Positions 9,501 to 16,244 of a DNA stretch of 64,000 nucleotides are shown here, piece by piece. Under the pieces are notes generated by a model. It was not told the origin of the DNA and made no database searches. It saw nothing but the letters and a program-made list of their open reading frames with translations. Source of the stretch: Marinobacter sp. S0848L (GTDB lineage Bacteria; Pseudomonadota; Gammaproteobacteria; Pseudomonadales; Oleiphilaceae); assembly GCF_023016065.1 (NCBI RefSeq), contig NZ_JALKAQ010000011.1:1-64000 (forward strand), in the 5' to 3' direction. Each line of letters begins with the position of its first letter. Position 1 is the stretch's first letter. A program made the position numbers and the translations under genes.

Positions 9501-10273
9501 AAGTTCAATCATTGCCCCAATCGGCGGTATCGGTATCAAGTGATGAAGTGATTGTCGGTGTAGAGGCTGAAGAGCCCGCAATCCGTACGATGTTGATGGA
9601 CGTGGTCGTGGTGGTCGGTGAAGACGAAGTGACATTGGATGCGTTCGGCTTGACCGGAGACTTAAAGGGAACGCTGCGTATCGACAATGACATGGACACT
9701 CGTGGCGCTCTGCGATTAGTGAATGGCCGTTACGAAGCTTATGGCCAAGACCTTAGTTTGCGAAGGGCGCGGGTAGTCTTTGTGGGTGCCCTGACAGAAC
9801 CGTATCTGGATATCGAAGCGGTGCGAGAGGTCGATACAGTGGTTGCCGGTATCAGGCTCAGCGGGCCGATCAGTGAGCCGGAAACCGAGGTGTTTTCCGA
9901 GCCATCCATGCCTCAAAGTGATGCCTTGTCGTATGTGATTTTGGGCCGCCCCCCGCAAGGGCGAGGTGACGAGGGCCAAATGAGCGCGGCCGCCATTTCC
10001 CTTGGCCTGACCCAGACCAACGACCTGACGCAAAGCATCGGCGACGAATTGGGTATTAAAAACCTGATGTTGGAAGCAGAGGGATCCGGAGAAACGGCGT
10101 CGGTCGTCGCGAGTGGTTACATTACCGACGAGTTGAGTATCCGGTACGGCGTCGGCATCTTTGAGCCCATTACTACCGTTGCCTTGCGCTATGATCTCGG
10201 CAGATATTTTTATCTGGAGGCGGCCAGTGGACTGGCCGCCTCACTGGATATTTTCTATACCCGAGATTTTTGA
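6503..10273 (+). CDS. tamB: Translocation and assembly module inner-membrane component TamB
   Basis: A 1256-residue AsmA/DUF490-family protein starting at a GTG that overlaps the tamA stop. One N-terminal transmembrane helix (about residues 25-50) anchors a very long beta-rich periplasmic region. The C-terminal DUF490 (TamB) domain occupies roughly residues 900-1256 and ends in the expected aromatic YTRDF. Length is normal for the family. The beta groove is thought to bridge the envelope to TamA, and recent family work links it to anterograde phospholipid transport. Its 3' end overlaps the convergent amidotransferase gene by 19 bp. Confidence 0.92.
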   Translation: MSDQPETTENPKSEMPEQTPRRRWWFWLLVVLAVVLLLPLILLGLVLVALNTDKGTAWTLEKIPGLQTQAAYGSLLGQWQAERLEWQGYGVGVAVQSPEVDWSPTCLFELTVCLDTLKASRIDVTVQPSDTEEQSSGGISLPDITLPLAVEVKDVALGELTVNGSRIWDRVALKTSGSGASLNIDQASYVLGDLRVQAEGWAEMRRDWPLDLKVKVDLPPPSGDQWMVDLKLAGSVRDLRVDGQSSGYLEANLQGTAKPLDERLPAQLKLTSPAFMAHHTLPPTLLLKDLVLSLGGSLANGFQTEARAVLPGTTGDVKLGLDGLVMTQAASDLQLSLSGPAVTEREEPGTFKASGNLSWSDGLQANADIRLDAFPWFGLLPDLAEPPVVLETLTGQASYQGESYEANLEASVKGPQGVADLVASLEGDSDALVVNQLDMKTGAGSLTGQAELGFTGPLAWQAALDLNGFNPGYWLPILEADLNGKVTSEGQLQDGELPMMTANWDLAGEWQQQPAKAKGKLSSDGSYWALQDLLVSVAENEVTGNGRYGTEIGADLSVVLPKPELIVPGLQGELSGELSARGTLEDPQGQMRLNADQMAWRDETQIGRLEIQASLGSGEVLDAAITARDIKAADQVLDEVNVSAQGTREQHQLSFEAKHPDVSLLMELAGGLGEAFTSWSGAITRGEINVPEPGHLWELDQRTALSYSKQGVLELGQHCWRWQDSSVCADDQKLWPNPAIAYRINQFPTLALEPLLPETFRWKALLNANVEVAMTDAGPDGRVEVDAGEGTFEFLVLDEWEKLSHQQLTLNATLKPELAEVSMALKGPELGQFSTQLSVDPVSADRSVEGTFSLKDLDLAFVSAFSGIDEVAGQVNGEGRLDGPLLKPSVTGELALTEGRFQDPGLPLPMEDVVLAVEFLGYTADISGRWQSNDRSDGQISGSLDWRGEPELNLNVKGERLPVHFEPYASVEVGPDINIRFRPGELSVSGRVEVPRGRIEVQSLPQSAVSVSSDEVIVGVEAEEPAIRTMLMDVVVVVGEDEVTLDAFGLTGDLKGTLRIDNDMDTRGALRLVNGRYEAYGQDLSLRRARVVFVGALTEPYLDIEAVREVDTVVAGIRLSGPISEPETEVFSEPSMPQSDALSYVILGRPPQGRGDEGQMSAAAISLGLTQTNDLTQSIGDELGIKNLMLEAEGSGETASVVASGYITDELSIRYGVGIFEPITTVALRYDLGRYFYLEAASGLAASLDIFYTRDF

Positions 10274-11040
10274 TGATGATTGTGCCGTTCGAACAGGCGT
10301 TGCGCCTCGTCACTCCACTGAGAACTCTCGCTTTCTAGGCGTTCGAGTTTTCGTTCGCAGGCCGCTTGAACAAGCCGGCGGAAAATACGCCGGTGTCCGG
10401 CGTGATAGAGTAAATATTCAGGGTGCCATTGCACACCCATCAGCCATTGTTTGCCGGTACTTTCGATTGCTTGAACAAACAAGTCGTTGTCCACCGCCGT
10501 AACCCGAAGACCTCGGCCGAGCTGCTTGATGGCCTGGCTATGAATGCGGTTAGCACCGATTCTCCAGCTTGGCATCAGTTCCGCTAGCCGACTGCCCGAA
10601 ACCAGTCTTACAGTTTGCAGTGGCAGCAGCAAAGGCCGGTGCCGGGTATTCACCCGCAGAGGCGTGACGTTCTGGCACAGCGACCCTCCGTGAAAAATAT
10701 TGATGAACTGCGCACCGCGGCAGATACCGAGTACCGGAATTCCAATGGCCTCGGCCTGCTCCAGCAATCGGTAATCGGTGTCATCTCTTTTCCGGTTGTA
10801 TCTGGCTGTCACTTGGGGCTGTTGCCCGTACCGTTCAGGGTGTACGTGGGTACCACCGGAAAGTACCAATCCGTCCAGCAGCGCGACGTTGATCCGTGAG
10901 CCGGGCCGTATGTAATGGGTTCGTGCGCCCGACAAGCGTAAGCCAAGGCTGATCAGCCGTTGGGCAAGGCTTCGCCGGGTGGGGCCGCTGATGCCAATGG
11001 TCAGTCCGGGGATATCGGTTTCCGTTTCCGTGTTAGACAT
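10255..11040 (-). CDS. Class I glutamine-amidotransferase-like hydrolase (PuuD-like)
   Basis: A 261-residue peptidase C26-type protein. GICRGAQ (about residues 124-130) carries the nucleophile cysteine, and QWHPE (about 224-228) carries the catalytic histidine and glutamate. DGLVLSGGTHVHP marks the glycine-rich loop. These proteins cleave gamma-glutamyl amides or supply ammonia from glutamine. Its start overlaps the end of the amidoligase gene by 8 bp in a shifted frame, indicating coupling and a shared pathway. The substrate is unknown; polyamine gamma-glutamyl breakdown is one option, but the usual puu partners are not here. Confidence 0.85.
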   Translation of the reverse strand: MSNTETETDIPGLTIGISGPTRRSLAQRLISLGLRLSGARTHYIRPGSRINVALLDGLVLSGGTHVHPERYGQQPQVTARYNRKRDDTDYRLLEQAEAIGIPVLGICRGAQFINIFHGGSLCQNVTPLRVNTRHRPLLLPLQTVRLVSGSRLAELMPSWRIGANRIHSQAIKQLGRGLRVTAVDNDLFVQAIESTGKQWLMGVQWHPEYLLYHAGHRRIFRRLVQAACERKLERLESESSQWSDEAQRLFERHNHHQKSRV

Positions 11041-12034
11041 AGCCGTGTTCTTGGAGCCATTGCTGGGTGGTGTCGGTCCAGGAGTGGGTCAGGTTGTGAA
11101 AGCTTAATTCTTGCGCTTCCCGGAATTTTCTTCGCAGCATGGCCAGATCCTGGGCGTTATTGGCGAGTTTCTCAAGTACCACCCAATCGTTCCAAACGGT
11201 GGAAAAGTGCCATTTGGGGTTGTCGATGTCGCAGTCCGGAAGCCGGTAGTGGAGGGTGGGACGGCTCTTGATACGGGGGTCTTGCACATACTCGGCCAGA
11301 TAATCCGCGTCGAGATGAGCAAACAGCGGCAACAAATCGAGAGCGCGGTTACGGGTCGGGTTGCTGTCGAGATAATCTTTCATCAAACCTCTGAGGTCAG
11401 GAGCGTAGTTATCCTGCATCAGCTTCTCGGTATATTTAGCGCTCCAGGGTTCAATGTACGTAGTGAACTTACGACTGATATCGATTTGATGCCTCGATTT
11501 CAGCCAATCATAAAGTGCCGCAAACGCTTGCAGGTAGCGCACAATGGTGCCGGGTTCCAGGTCTGGCAGCTCCGGGTTTAGTTGCAGACCAAATGCAAAA
11601 TAGAGCGCCTCCCGGCTTCCCAGTGCGCCCAAATCACGGAGTTCGTCCACCAGTGTTTCCATGATGTGTAGCTTGGAGAGTGGCAAGGGCGGGCCCACGA
11701 TTTCCAAAGGCACAACTTTTTCAGCGGCAAAGTCGATGGCGTCCATTGCATGGGAAGCCAGTTCCCGAATGGAAGTGGGCAGCGCTTCATCAGCTAGATT
11801 GAGGTCTTTGATCGGGTCGGAATCCAGCTCGATTGTGTAATCTCCTTCGTCAGTCTTGATGCTTGTGACATAACGCGACTGGAGTTCCGGATTGCCGCCG
11901 AGCAGCCGGCTGGCATGCTCTATAAGTGCATCATAACTGAGGCCTGAAAGCTCGATCTCCACACCAACCTTACGTTCATTCCCATGGGTAGTGCGCGTGT
12001 TGGCGGGCACCTTGCTGAGTGTTGAAGAGCTCAT
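11033..12034 (-). CDS. Amidoligase-family enzyme (COOH-NH2 ligase fold)
   Basis: A 333-residue protein resembling the putative amidoligase family (Amidoligase_2), relatives of glutamine synthetase and gamma-glutamylcysteine synthetase. Supporting features are VGVEIELSGL (about residues 24-33), with the acidic pair that starts the metal/ATP site, DEGDYTIELDSDP (about 62-74) with further acids, and FGLQLNPELP (about 147-156). Such enzymes are predicted to form an amide or peptide bond with ATP. The paired amidotransferase downstream overlaps it. Product unknown. It is divergent from lexA, and its start lies about 130 bp from the SOS box. A weak AAGGAA ribosome site precedes the ATG. Confidence 0.75.
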   Translation of the reverse strand: MSSSTLSKVPANTRTTHGNERKVGVEIELSGLSYDALIEHASRLLGGNPELQSRYVTSIKTDEGDYTIELDSDPIKDLNLADEALPTSIRELASHAMDAIDFAAEKVVPLEIVGPPLPLSKLHIMETLVDELRDLGALGSREALYFAFGLQLNPELPDLEPGTIVRYLQAFAALYDWLKSRHQIDISRKFTTYIEPWSAKYTEKLMQDNYAPDLRGLMKDYLDSNPTRNRALDLLPLFAHLDADYLAEYVQDPRIKSRPTLHYRLPDCDIDNPKWHFSTVWNDWVVLEKLANNAQDLAMLRRKFREAQELSFHNLTHSWTDTTQQWLQEHGYV

Positions 12035-12127
12035 AGTATGTCGCGGTTCCTTTGAAAACTTTGTGATTCACAATAACACAGGACGAAGCCCTTTCGCGCT
12101 TATGGCCATAAATGATCGATTACAGGC

Positions 12128-12156
12128 TTTACACTGGATAAAACACTGTATATAGT
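12128..12156 (+). promoter_or_regulatory. lexA sigma70 promoter
   Basis: TTTACA (12128-12133), a 17-bp spacer and TATAGT (12151-12156) form a near-consensus promoter 49 bp before the lexA start. A degenerate SOS-like half-site CTGTATATAGTCAAAT (12146-12161) overlaps the -10 box. Confidence 0.75.
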
Positions 12157-12163
12157 CAAATCA

Positions 12164-12179
12164 CTGTATAAAAAACCAG
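12164..12179 (+). promoter_or_regulatory. SOS box (LexA operator)
   Basis: CTGTATAAAAAACCAG fits the CTG-N10-CAG rule of gammaproteobacterial LexA sites and lies just downstream of the lexA promoter, so LexA should repress its own operon. Confidence 0.85.
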
Positions 12180-12204
12180 TCGTCATTTTCTGGAGTGTTC
12201 CAAC

Positions 12205-12813
12205 ATGAAACTAACCGCCAGGCAGTCCCAGGTACTGGATATTATCCGGCGATACCTTGATGAGACTGGCTATCCGCCAACCCGGGCAGAAATTGCGGCA
12301 GAATTGGGTTTTCGGTCTGCGAACGCAGCTGAAGAACACCTGAGAGCCCTCGCGCGGAAGGGAGCGATCGAAATGGTTCCCGGGGCCAGTCGCGGCATAA
12401 GGCTGCCGGAAGCCGAGCCGGATCTGGGGTTGCCGGTTATTGGTCAGGTTGCAGCGGGTAGTCCGATCCTGGCACAGGAGCACGTTGAAGATCATTGCGC
12501 ACTCCAGCCTAACTTCTTCTCACCAAAGGCGGATTATCTGCTGCGAGTGCGAGGAATGAGTATGAAAGACATCGGGATTCTGGATGGTGACTTGCTGGCG
12601 GTTCACCGGACTCAAGATGTTCAGAATGGTCAGATTGTTATCGCGCGTGTGGGCGACGACGTCACCGTTAAACGGTTCCGTAAGGAAGGCGATAAGGTCT
12701 GGTTGATCGCTGAGAACGATGAATTCAGCCCTATAGAGGTAGATCTGACGGAACAGGAACTCTTCATAGAAGGATTGGGTGTTGGTGTCATCCGGCGCTC
12801 AGAATTGCACTGA
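12205..12813 (+). CDS. lexA: SOS-response repressor and autoprotease LexA
   Basis: A 202-residue LexA of normal length. The N-terminal winged helix-turn-helix spans about residues 1-65. The self-cleavage bond A84-G85 lies in VAAG, with nucleophile S119 in GMSMKD and general base K156 in VTVKRF, the same positions as in Escherichia coli. It represses DNA-damage genes and is inactivated by RecA filaments. It heads an operon with sulA 40 bp downstream, under the promoter and SOS box upstream. In Pseudomonas lexA-sulA follow psrA; here the neighbour upstream is the divergent amidoligase gene. Confidence 0.97.
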   Translation: MKLTARQSQVLDIIRRYLDETGYPPTRAEIAAELGFRSANAAEEHLRALARKGAIEMVPGASRGIRLPEAEPDLGLPVIGQVAAGSPILAQEHVEDHCALQPNFFSPKADYLLRVRGMSMKDIGILDGDLLAVHRTQDVQNGQIVIARVGDDVTVKRFRKEGDKVWLIAENDEFSPIEVDLTEQELFIEGLGVGVIRRSELH

Positions 12814-12853
12814 TATCCGCAAATGACATCTGAATAACGCAGGTAGGTGAGTG

Positions 12854-13333
12854 ATGGAACAGTTGAGCTTCAATCATAATATGGCGTTTCAACCCGCGGC
12901 TATGATTTCTGCGCAGGCAGCTTCATCGCGTTATCGCCGACCTGAACCTCGGCGCTCGACCTCGGGGCAGGTTGAACTCGGAGGTAACGTTACTGAGATT
13001 ATTTTGCCGGAAGGTCAGGTTGAAAACTTTCAGTTGCTGTTGCCGATGTTGACACAATTGAACCAGGAAAAGCGCTGGTTGGCCTGGATAGACCCACCTC
13101 AATCTTTGGTCGGAAAGTGGCAGAACACGCATGGTATTGTGACCGGGGAGATTCTGGTGTTACGTTCATCATCTGAAATTCCGGCCCAACAATTGGCTGA
13201 GTTGGCCCTCGGTGCGGGCACCTGCCATGCGGTTGTGCTGTGGACTAACAAGCTGGCGCGTGCCGCTTTTGAGTCGCTTCAAAAAGCTTCCGCGAAAGGC
13301 AACAGTCACGGAGTGGTACTGCGTCAGCGGTAA
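12854..13333 (+). CDS. sulA: SOS-induced cell-division inhibitor SulA-like protein
   Basis: A 159-residue protein in the lexA-sulA arrangement known from Pseudomonas. The central and C-terminal part (GNVTEIILPEGQ, RWLAWIDPP, then GTCHAVVLWTNKL) matches the RecA-like SulA fold. The N-terminal 40 residues are poorly conserved and basic. SulA binds FtsZ and blocks ring formation until DNA is repaired. A GTG at 12851 is possible, but the ATG at 12854 has the better spacing from the GGTGA upstream. Expression is expected from the lexA promoter, under LexA control. Confidence 0.85.
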   Translation: MEQLSFNHNMAFQPAAMISAQAASSRYRRPEPRRSTSGQVELGGNVTEIILPEGQVENFQLLLPMLTQLNQEKRWLAWIDPPQSLVGKWQNTHGIVTGEILVLRSSSEIPAQQLAELALGAGTCHAVVLWTNKLARAAFESLQKASAKGNSHGVVLRQR

Positions 13334-13342
13334 AGCGGAAGC

Positions 13343-13603
13343 TTAATGGAGAGTGTAGTGCGGTTGGGCGTCGCCAAAGTCGCCTTCATCGTCGCCCCAA
13401 TCAATGTCTTCAGAAATAGTTCCGGTGGCTTCGATGCCGGCCGCGATCATAGCTTTTGCGATGCTCATGTCTCGGTCTGCCATCATTTCCTTTGCTTCGG
13501 GTGAGAAAGAAATACGGACCAGCGGTGCAGCATCGTCGTCAACGCGACGTAAAGCGTAGTCTCCGTTAGGCAATTCAACGATTTCAAAAAACGATGGTGA
13601 CAT
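13343..13603 (-). CDS. Conserved small hypothetical protein
   Basis: An 86-residue acidic protein with no signal peptide or membrane helix. It starts MSPSFFEIVELPNGDYALRR and ends with an aspartate/glycine-rich tail. Similar small acidic proteins sit after sulA in Pseudomonas genomes, so this looks like conserved synteny, although that is from memory of the locus. It ends 9 bp from the convergent sulA stop and is preceded on its own strand by the 166-residue gene, with a 53-bp gap that allows cotranscription. No function is assigned. Confidence 0.7.
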   Translation of the reverse strand: MSPSFFEIVELPNGDYALRRVDDDAAPLVRISFSPEAKEMMADRDMSIAKAMIAAGIEATGTISEDIDWGDDEGDFGDAQPHYTLH

Positions 13604-13656
13604 TCTTTAGGCCTTTGCTTGATGCGATGTATTCATGAGTAGGTCAGGAGTATTCG

Positions 13657-14157
13657 TTACCACTCGTTATGTCTGTCTTCTACGGTTCGGGCAAAATCGG
13701 TCATGGCCGCCAGGGTGGTTTGCAGGCTCTCGGCTGAGCGGTCTGCACCGTCTTCTGCAGAAACCGCAATGATGTTGTCCGCTGAAACGGTTTTTTTAGG
13801 GACTGGCGGCTGCGTCAGAGCCTTTTCAAGTTGTTCAAGATGGCTCCACCAGCTGGTTCGAGAGCGCTGTAGCGTTTCCAAATCCTCGAGGTCTTGAGTG
13901 TCGTAAGGAATTCGCGTTTTGAGCCCTTCGAGAGTCAGTGGCTCCGAGGTTTTTTGCTGATGATGCTGTGCGATCATCATCATCAAAGTGCTTCGGGCCC
14001 GCAGCAACAGTTCAATAACGCCCTGAGTTACGGCTTCATTTTGCAGGGTGTTTTTGGGGTTAATTTGAGCTTGCTCAATAGGCTGTTCCAGCTGTGCCAG
14101 TAAAATCTTGGCCAGATGCAGTTTCTGGGAAGTCAGTGAGAACCATTGAGACGCCAT
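13657..14157 (-). CDS. Conserved helical hypothetical protein (DUF6586-like)
   Basis: A 166-residue soluble protein, probably mostly helical, starting MASQWFSLTSQKLHLAKILL. It contains a conserved-looking stretch with LLLRARSTLMMMIAQHHQQK (about residues 50-69) and a tryptophan pair (SWWSHL). It resembles the DUF6586-type proteins that lie between sulA and topA in Pseudomonas. The family call is from memory and the role is unknown. It is probably cotranscribed with the small gene downstream. Confidence 0.65.
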   Translation of the reverse strand: MASQWFSLTSQKLHLAKILLAQLEQPIEQAQINPKNTLQNEAVTQGVIELLLRARSTLMMMIAQHHQQKTSEPLTLEGLKTRIPYDTQDLEDLETLQRSRTSWWSHLEQLEKALTQPPVPKKTVSADNIIAVSAEDGADRSAESLQTTLAAMTDFARTVEDRHNEW

Positions 14158-14279
14158 AGTTGACCTGTGTTGGATTAAGCCGATCCTTTTAAGTTAGCCG
14201 CCTAGCGTATCATTTTTAAACAGACATTTCTTCCGTTCGTGGTTTGTGCTTAGACACAAGAAACTACAAAGAATTTCTT

Positions 14280-14293
14280 GAAACGATCGTTTG
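14280..14293. promoter_or_regulatory. PsrA-like operator before the DUF1329 gene
   Basis: GAAAC-GATC-GTTTG is a perfect palindrome that fits the published PsrA (TetR-family, fatty-acid-responsive) pattern G/CAAAC-N2-4-GTTTG/C. It lies 68 bp before the DUF1329 start in an otherwise gene-free 203-bp gap. Confidence 0.5.
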
Positions 14294-14360
14294 AGTTTGG
14301 CAAAAAGAGCCTCTTGGAGCAGCGTGCAGATGCTCAAAAGATCATTGTTGGAGAAAAGGA

Positions 14361-15719
14361 ATGCGAAACCGATTGTTAGCAGCGGTCACCATTGCTGCGT
14401 TAAGTATGTCCGGTTCCGCGTGGGCCAAGGTGGCTCCAGAGGAAGCGAAGCGTTTAAAAAACGAGTTAACACCGGTAGGCGCAGTCCGGGCTGCCAATGA
14501 CGCCGGTACTATTCCGGCTTGGCAGGGTGGTCTGGCAACCCCTCCAGCAAATTGGCAAGAGGGCGCGGTTGAAGTAAACCCCTTCCCTGAGGACGAACCG
14601 TTATTCATTGTAACCCAGGAGAATCTGGAGCTATACCGGGATAAGCTCACCGATGGTCATATTAAGATGCTTGAGCAGTATGGCCCGAATTTCTTTATGC
14701 CGGTCTATAAAACACGTCGAACGGCGGCATTTCCCGAAGAGGTTTATCAAAAATCGTACGAAAATGCGTTGAGTGCCGAACTGCTCGATAACGGCAACGG
14801 TGTTCGAACAACCATCATGACCAGCCCCTTTCCGATTCCTGAGAACGGTCTGGAAGTGATCTGGAACCACATTCTCCGTTATCGTGGCGAAGAGGTATCG
14901 TTCCGCAGTGGCTCCGCCACCCCTCAGAAAGACGGCTCGTTCAACCCGGTGGTTAACCAGTACGATTATTACTTCGCGTACAGTCGCCCCGGCGCAGATC
15001 TTGCCGATATCGACAACAAGATTTTCTTCCTCAAAACCGACACGTTGGCGCCGAGTACCTTAGCGGGCACCATCACCCTCGTGCACGAGACGCTGGATCA
15101 GGTGCGTTCACCCCGATTGGCGTGGCGCTATGATTCCGGTTCTCGCCGCCTGCGCCGGTCACCTAATCTGGCTTATGAAACGGATCTGCCGAATTCGTCG
15201 TCCTTGCGATCCGTGGATCAAAAAGACATGTACAACGGTGCGCCGAACCAATACGACTGGGAGCTGAAAGGCAAGCGCGAAGTACTGGTGCCGTACAACG
15301 CTTATAAACTGCACGATGAAGATGTTCGTCCGGATGATGTGATCCGTGCCAATCACATTAACCAGCAGCTGGCCCGCTATGAGCTGCACCGGGCCTGGGT
15401 GGTCGAGGCGAAGCGCCGCACCGGAATACAGCACATCTATGCTCGCCGCGTGTTCTACATCGATGAGGACAGCTGGCAGATTCTGGCATCCGAGGAATAC
15501 GATGACAAAGGCGAATTGTGGCGGGTTTCTGAAGCCCACAACATTAGCTATTACAGTCAGCCCGTGTTCTGGACTACTATGGAAATGACGTACGATCTCA
15601 AAGCTCAGCGTTATTACATTGATGGTCTGGATGATGGCTACCCGGCCTACAATTTTTCACCGGGATACCGTCGAAACGAATTTACGGCTTCTGCTGCCCG
15701 TCGGGCGGCTCGCCGTTAA
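14361..15719 (+). CDS. DUF1329 exported protein
   Basis: A 452-residue protein with a clear signal peptide (residues 1-22, ending SAWA), so periplasmic or outer-membrane associated. The mature part matches DUF1329, a LolA/LolB-like beta-rich family often coded next to DUF1302 outer-membrane proteins and linked by context to lipid or hydrophobic substrate handling. Here the usual DUF1302 partner is absent. GTIPAWQGGL near residue 50 is typical. GGAG precedes the ATG. The PsrA-like palindrome upstream suggests control by long-chain fatty acids (inference). Confidence 0.85.
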   Translation: MRNRLLAAVTIAALSMSGSAWAKVAPEEAKRLKNELTPVGAVRAANDAGTIPAWQGGLATPPANWQEGAVEVNPFPEDEPLFIVTQENLELYRDKLTDGHIKMLEQYGPNFFMPVYKTRRTAAFPEEVYQKSYENALSAELLDNGNGVRTTIMTSPFPIPENGLEVIWNHILRYRGEEVSFRSGSATPQKDGSFNPVVNQYDYYFAYSRPGADLADIDNKIFFLKTDTLAPSTLAGTITLVHETLDQVRSPRLAWRYDSGSRRLRRSPNLAYETDLPNSSSLRSVDQKDMYNGAPNQYDWELKGKREVLVPYNAYKLHDEDVRPDDVIRANHINQQLARYELHRAWVVEAKRRTGIQHIYARRVFYIDEDSWQILASEEYDDKGELWRVSEAHNISYYSQPVFWTTMEMTYDLKAQRYYIDGLDDGYPAYNFSPGYRRNEFTASAARRAARR

Positions 15720-15731
15720 GCTGTTGCCTCA

Positions 15732-15757
15732 AGCCGCTGCCCGGCCGGGTAGCGGCT
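15732..15757 (+). terminator. Hairpin after the DUF1329 gene
   Basis: AGCCGCTGCCCGG/CCGGGTAGCGGCT form a 13-bp stem with one wobble, starting 12 bp after the stop. There is no strong T-run, so it may attenuate rather than fully stop transcription. Confidence 0.5.
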
Positions 15758-15808
15758 GCGTTCCGGTTTCGCCAGATCTCGTTTGCATCAACTTTAAGAG
15801 GTGACCCG

Positions 15809-16138
15809 GTGCCTAACCCAGATGTTCTCCTGGCAGATCTAGATTCTTTGCACGAGCAGCTTGAAGCAGCCCTAAACGCAGAAGATTGGGAAGCGTTGGT
15901 TGTTCTTAATCAACAGGTGAAGCCCACCGTTGCTCCGTTAATGGAGGCAATGGAGCAAGGCTTAATAGCAACCGCACCCGTAAAACAGCGATTGGAAGCC
16001 CTCAGCCGGTTTGTCGAGGTGGCTGGGCAGGGGGCCGTCAAGGCTCGCGATGAAGCTCGGGAATCGTTGCAGGGGGTCAACCAAAATCGCAACGCTGCTG
16101 CTACCTACGCTGACGTTTCTACTAATCGCTCCAAGTGA
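15809..16138 (+). CDS. FliT-like flagellar chaperone candidate
   Basis: A 109-residue helical protein starting at GTG after a GAGGTG ribosome site. It lies directly before fleQ, where Pseudomonas carries a small FliT-like gene after fliD-fliS. Sequence similarity is weak, as is usual for this group: the first 75 residues are heptad-like helices (LLADLDSLHEQLEAALNAED), and the C-terminus is disordered. FliT-type proteins bind the filament cap protein FliD and flagellar regulators. The fliD and fliS genes expected upstream are missing here. Confidence 0.6.
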   Translation: MPNPDVLLADLDSLHEQLEAALNAEDWEALVVLNQQVKPTVAPLMEAMEQGLIATAPVKQRLEALSRFVEVAGQGAVKARDEARESLQGVNQNRNAAATYADVSTNRSK

Positions 16139-16182
16139 CTTCTGGTTGCATTCGGATAAGCAACGACCGAAGTGTCATAAAA

Positions 16183-16211
16183 TTGACTCCAGGCTGAAGA
16201 CAGTCTTAAAT
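16183..16211 (+). promoter_or_regulatory. fleQ sigma70-type promoter
   Basis: TTGACT (16183-16188), a 17-bp spacer and TTAAAT (16206-16211) lie 33 bp before the fleQ ATG. This agrees with fleQ being the sigma70-driven top of the Pseudomonas flagellar cascade. Confidence 0.6.
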
Positions 16212-16244
16212 ACGGCTCAAATCCTTCGACAGAGATCTTCGTGA

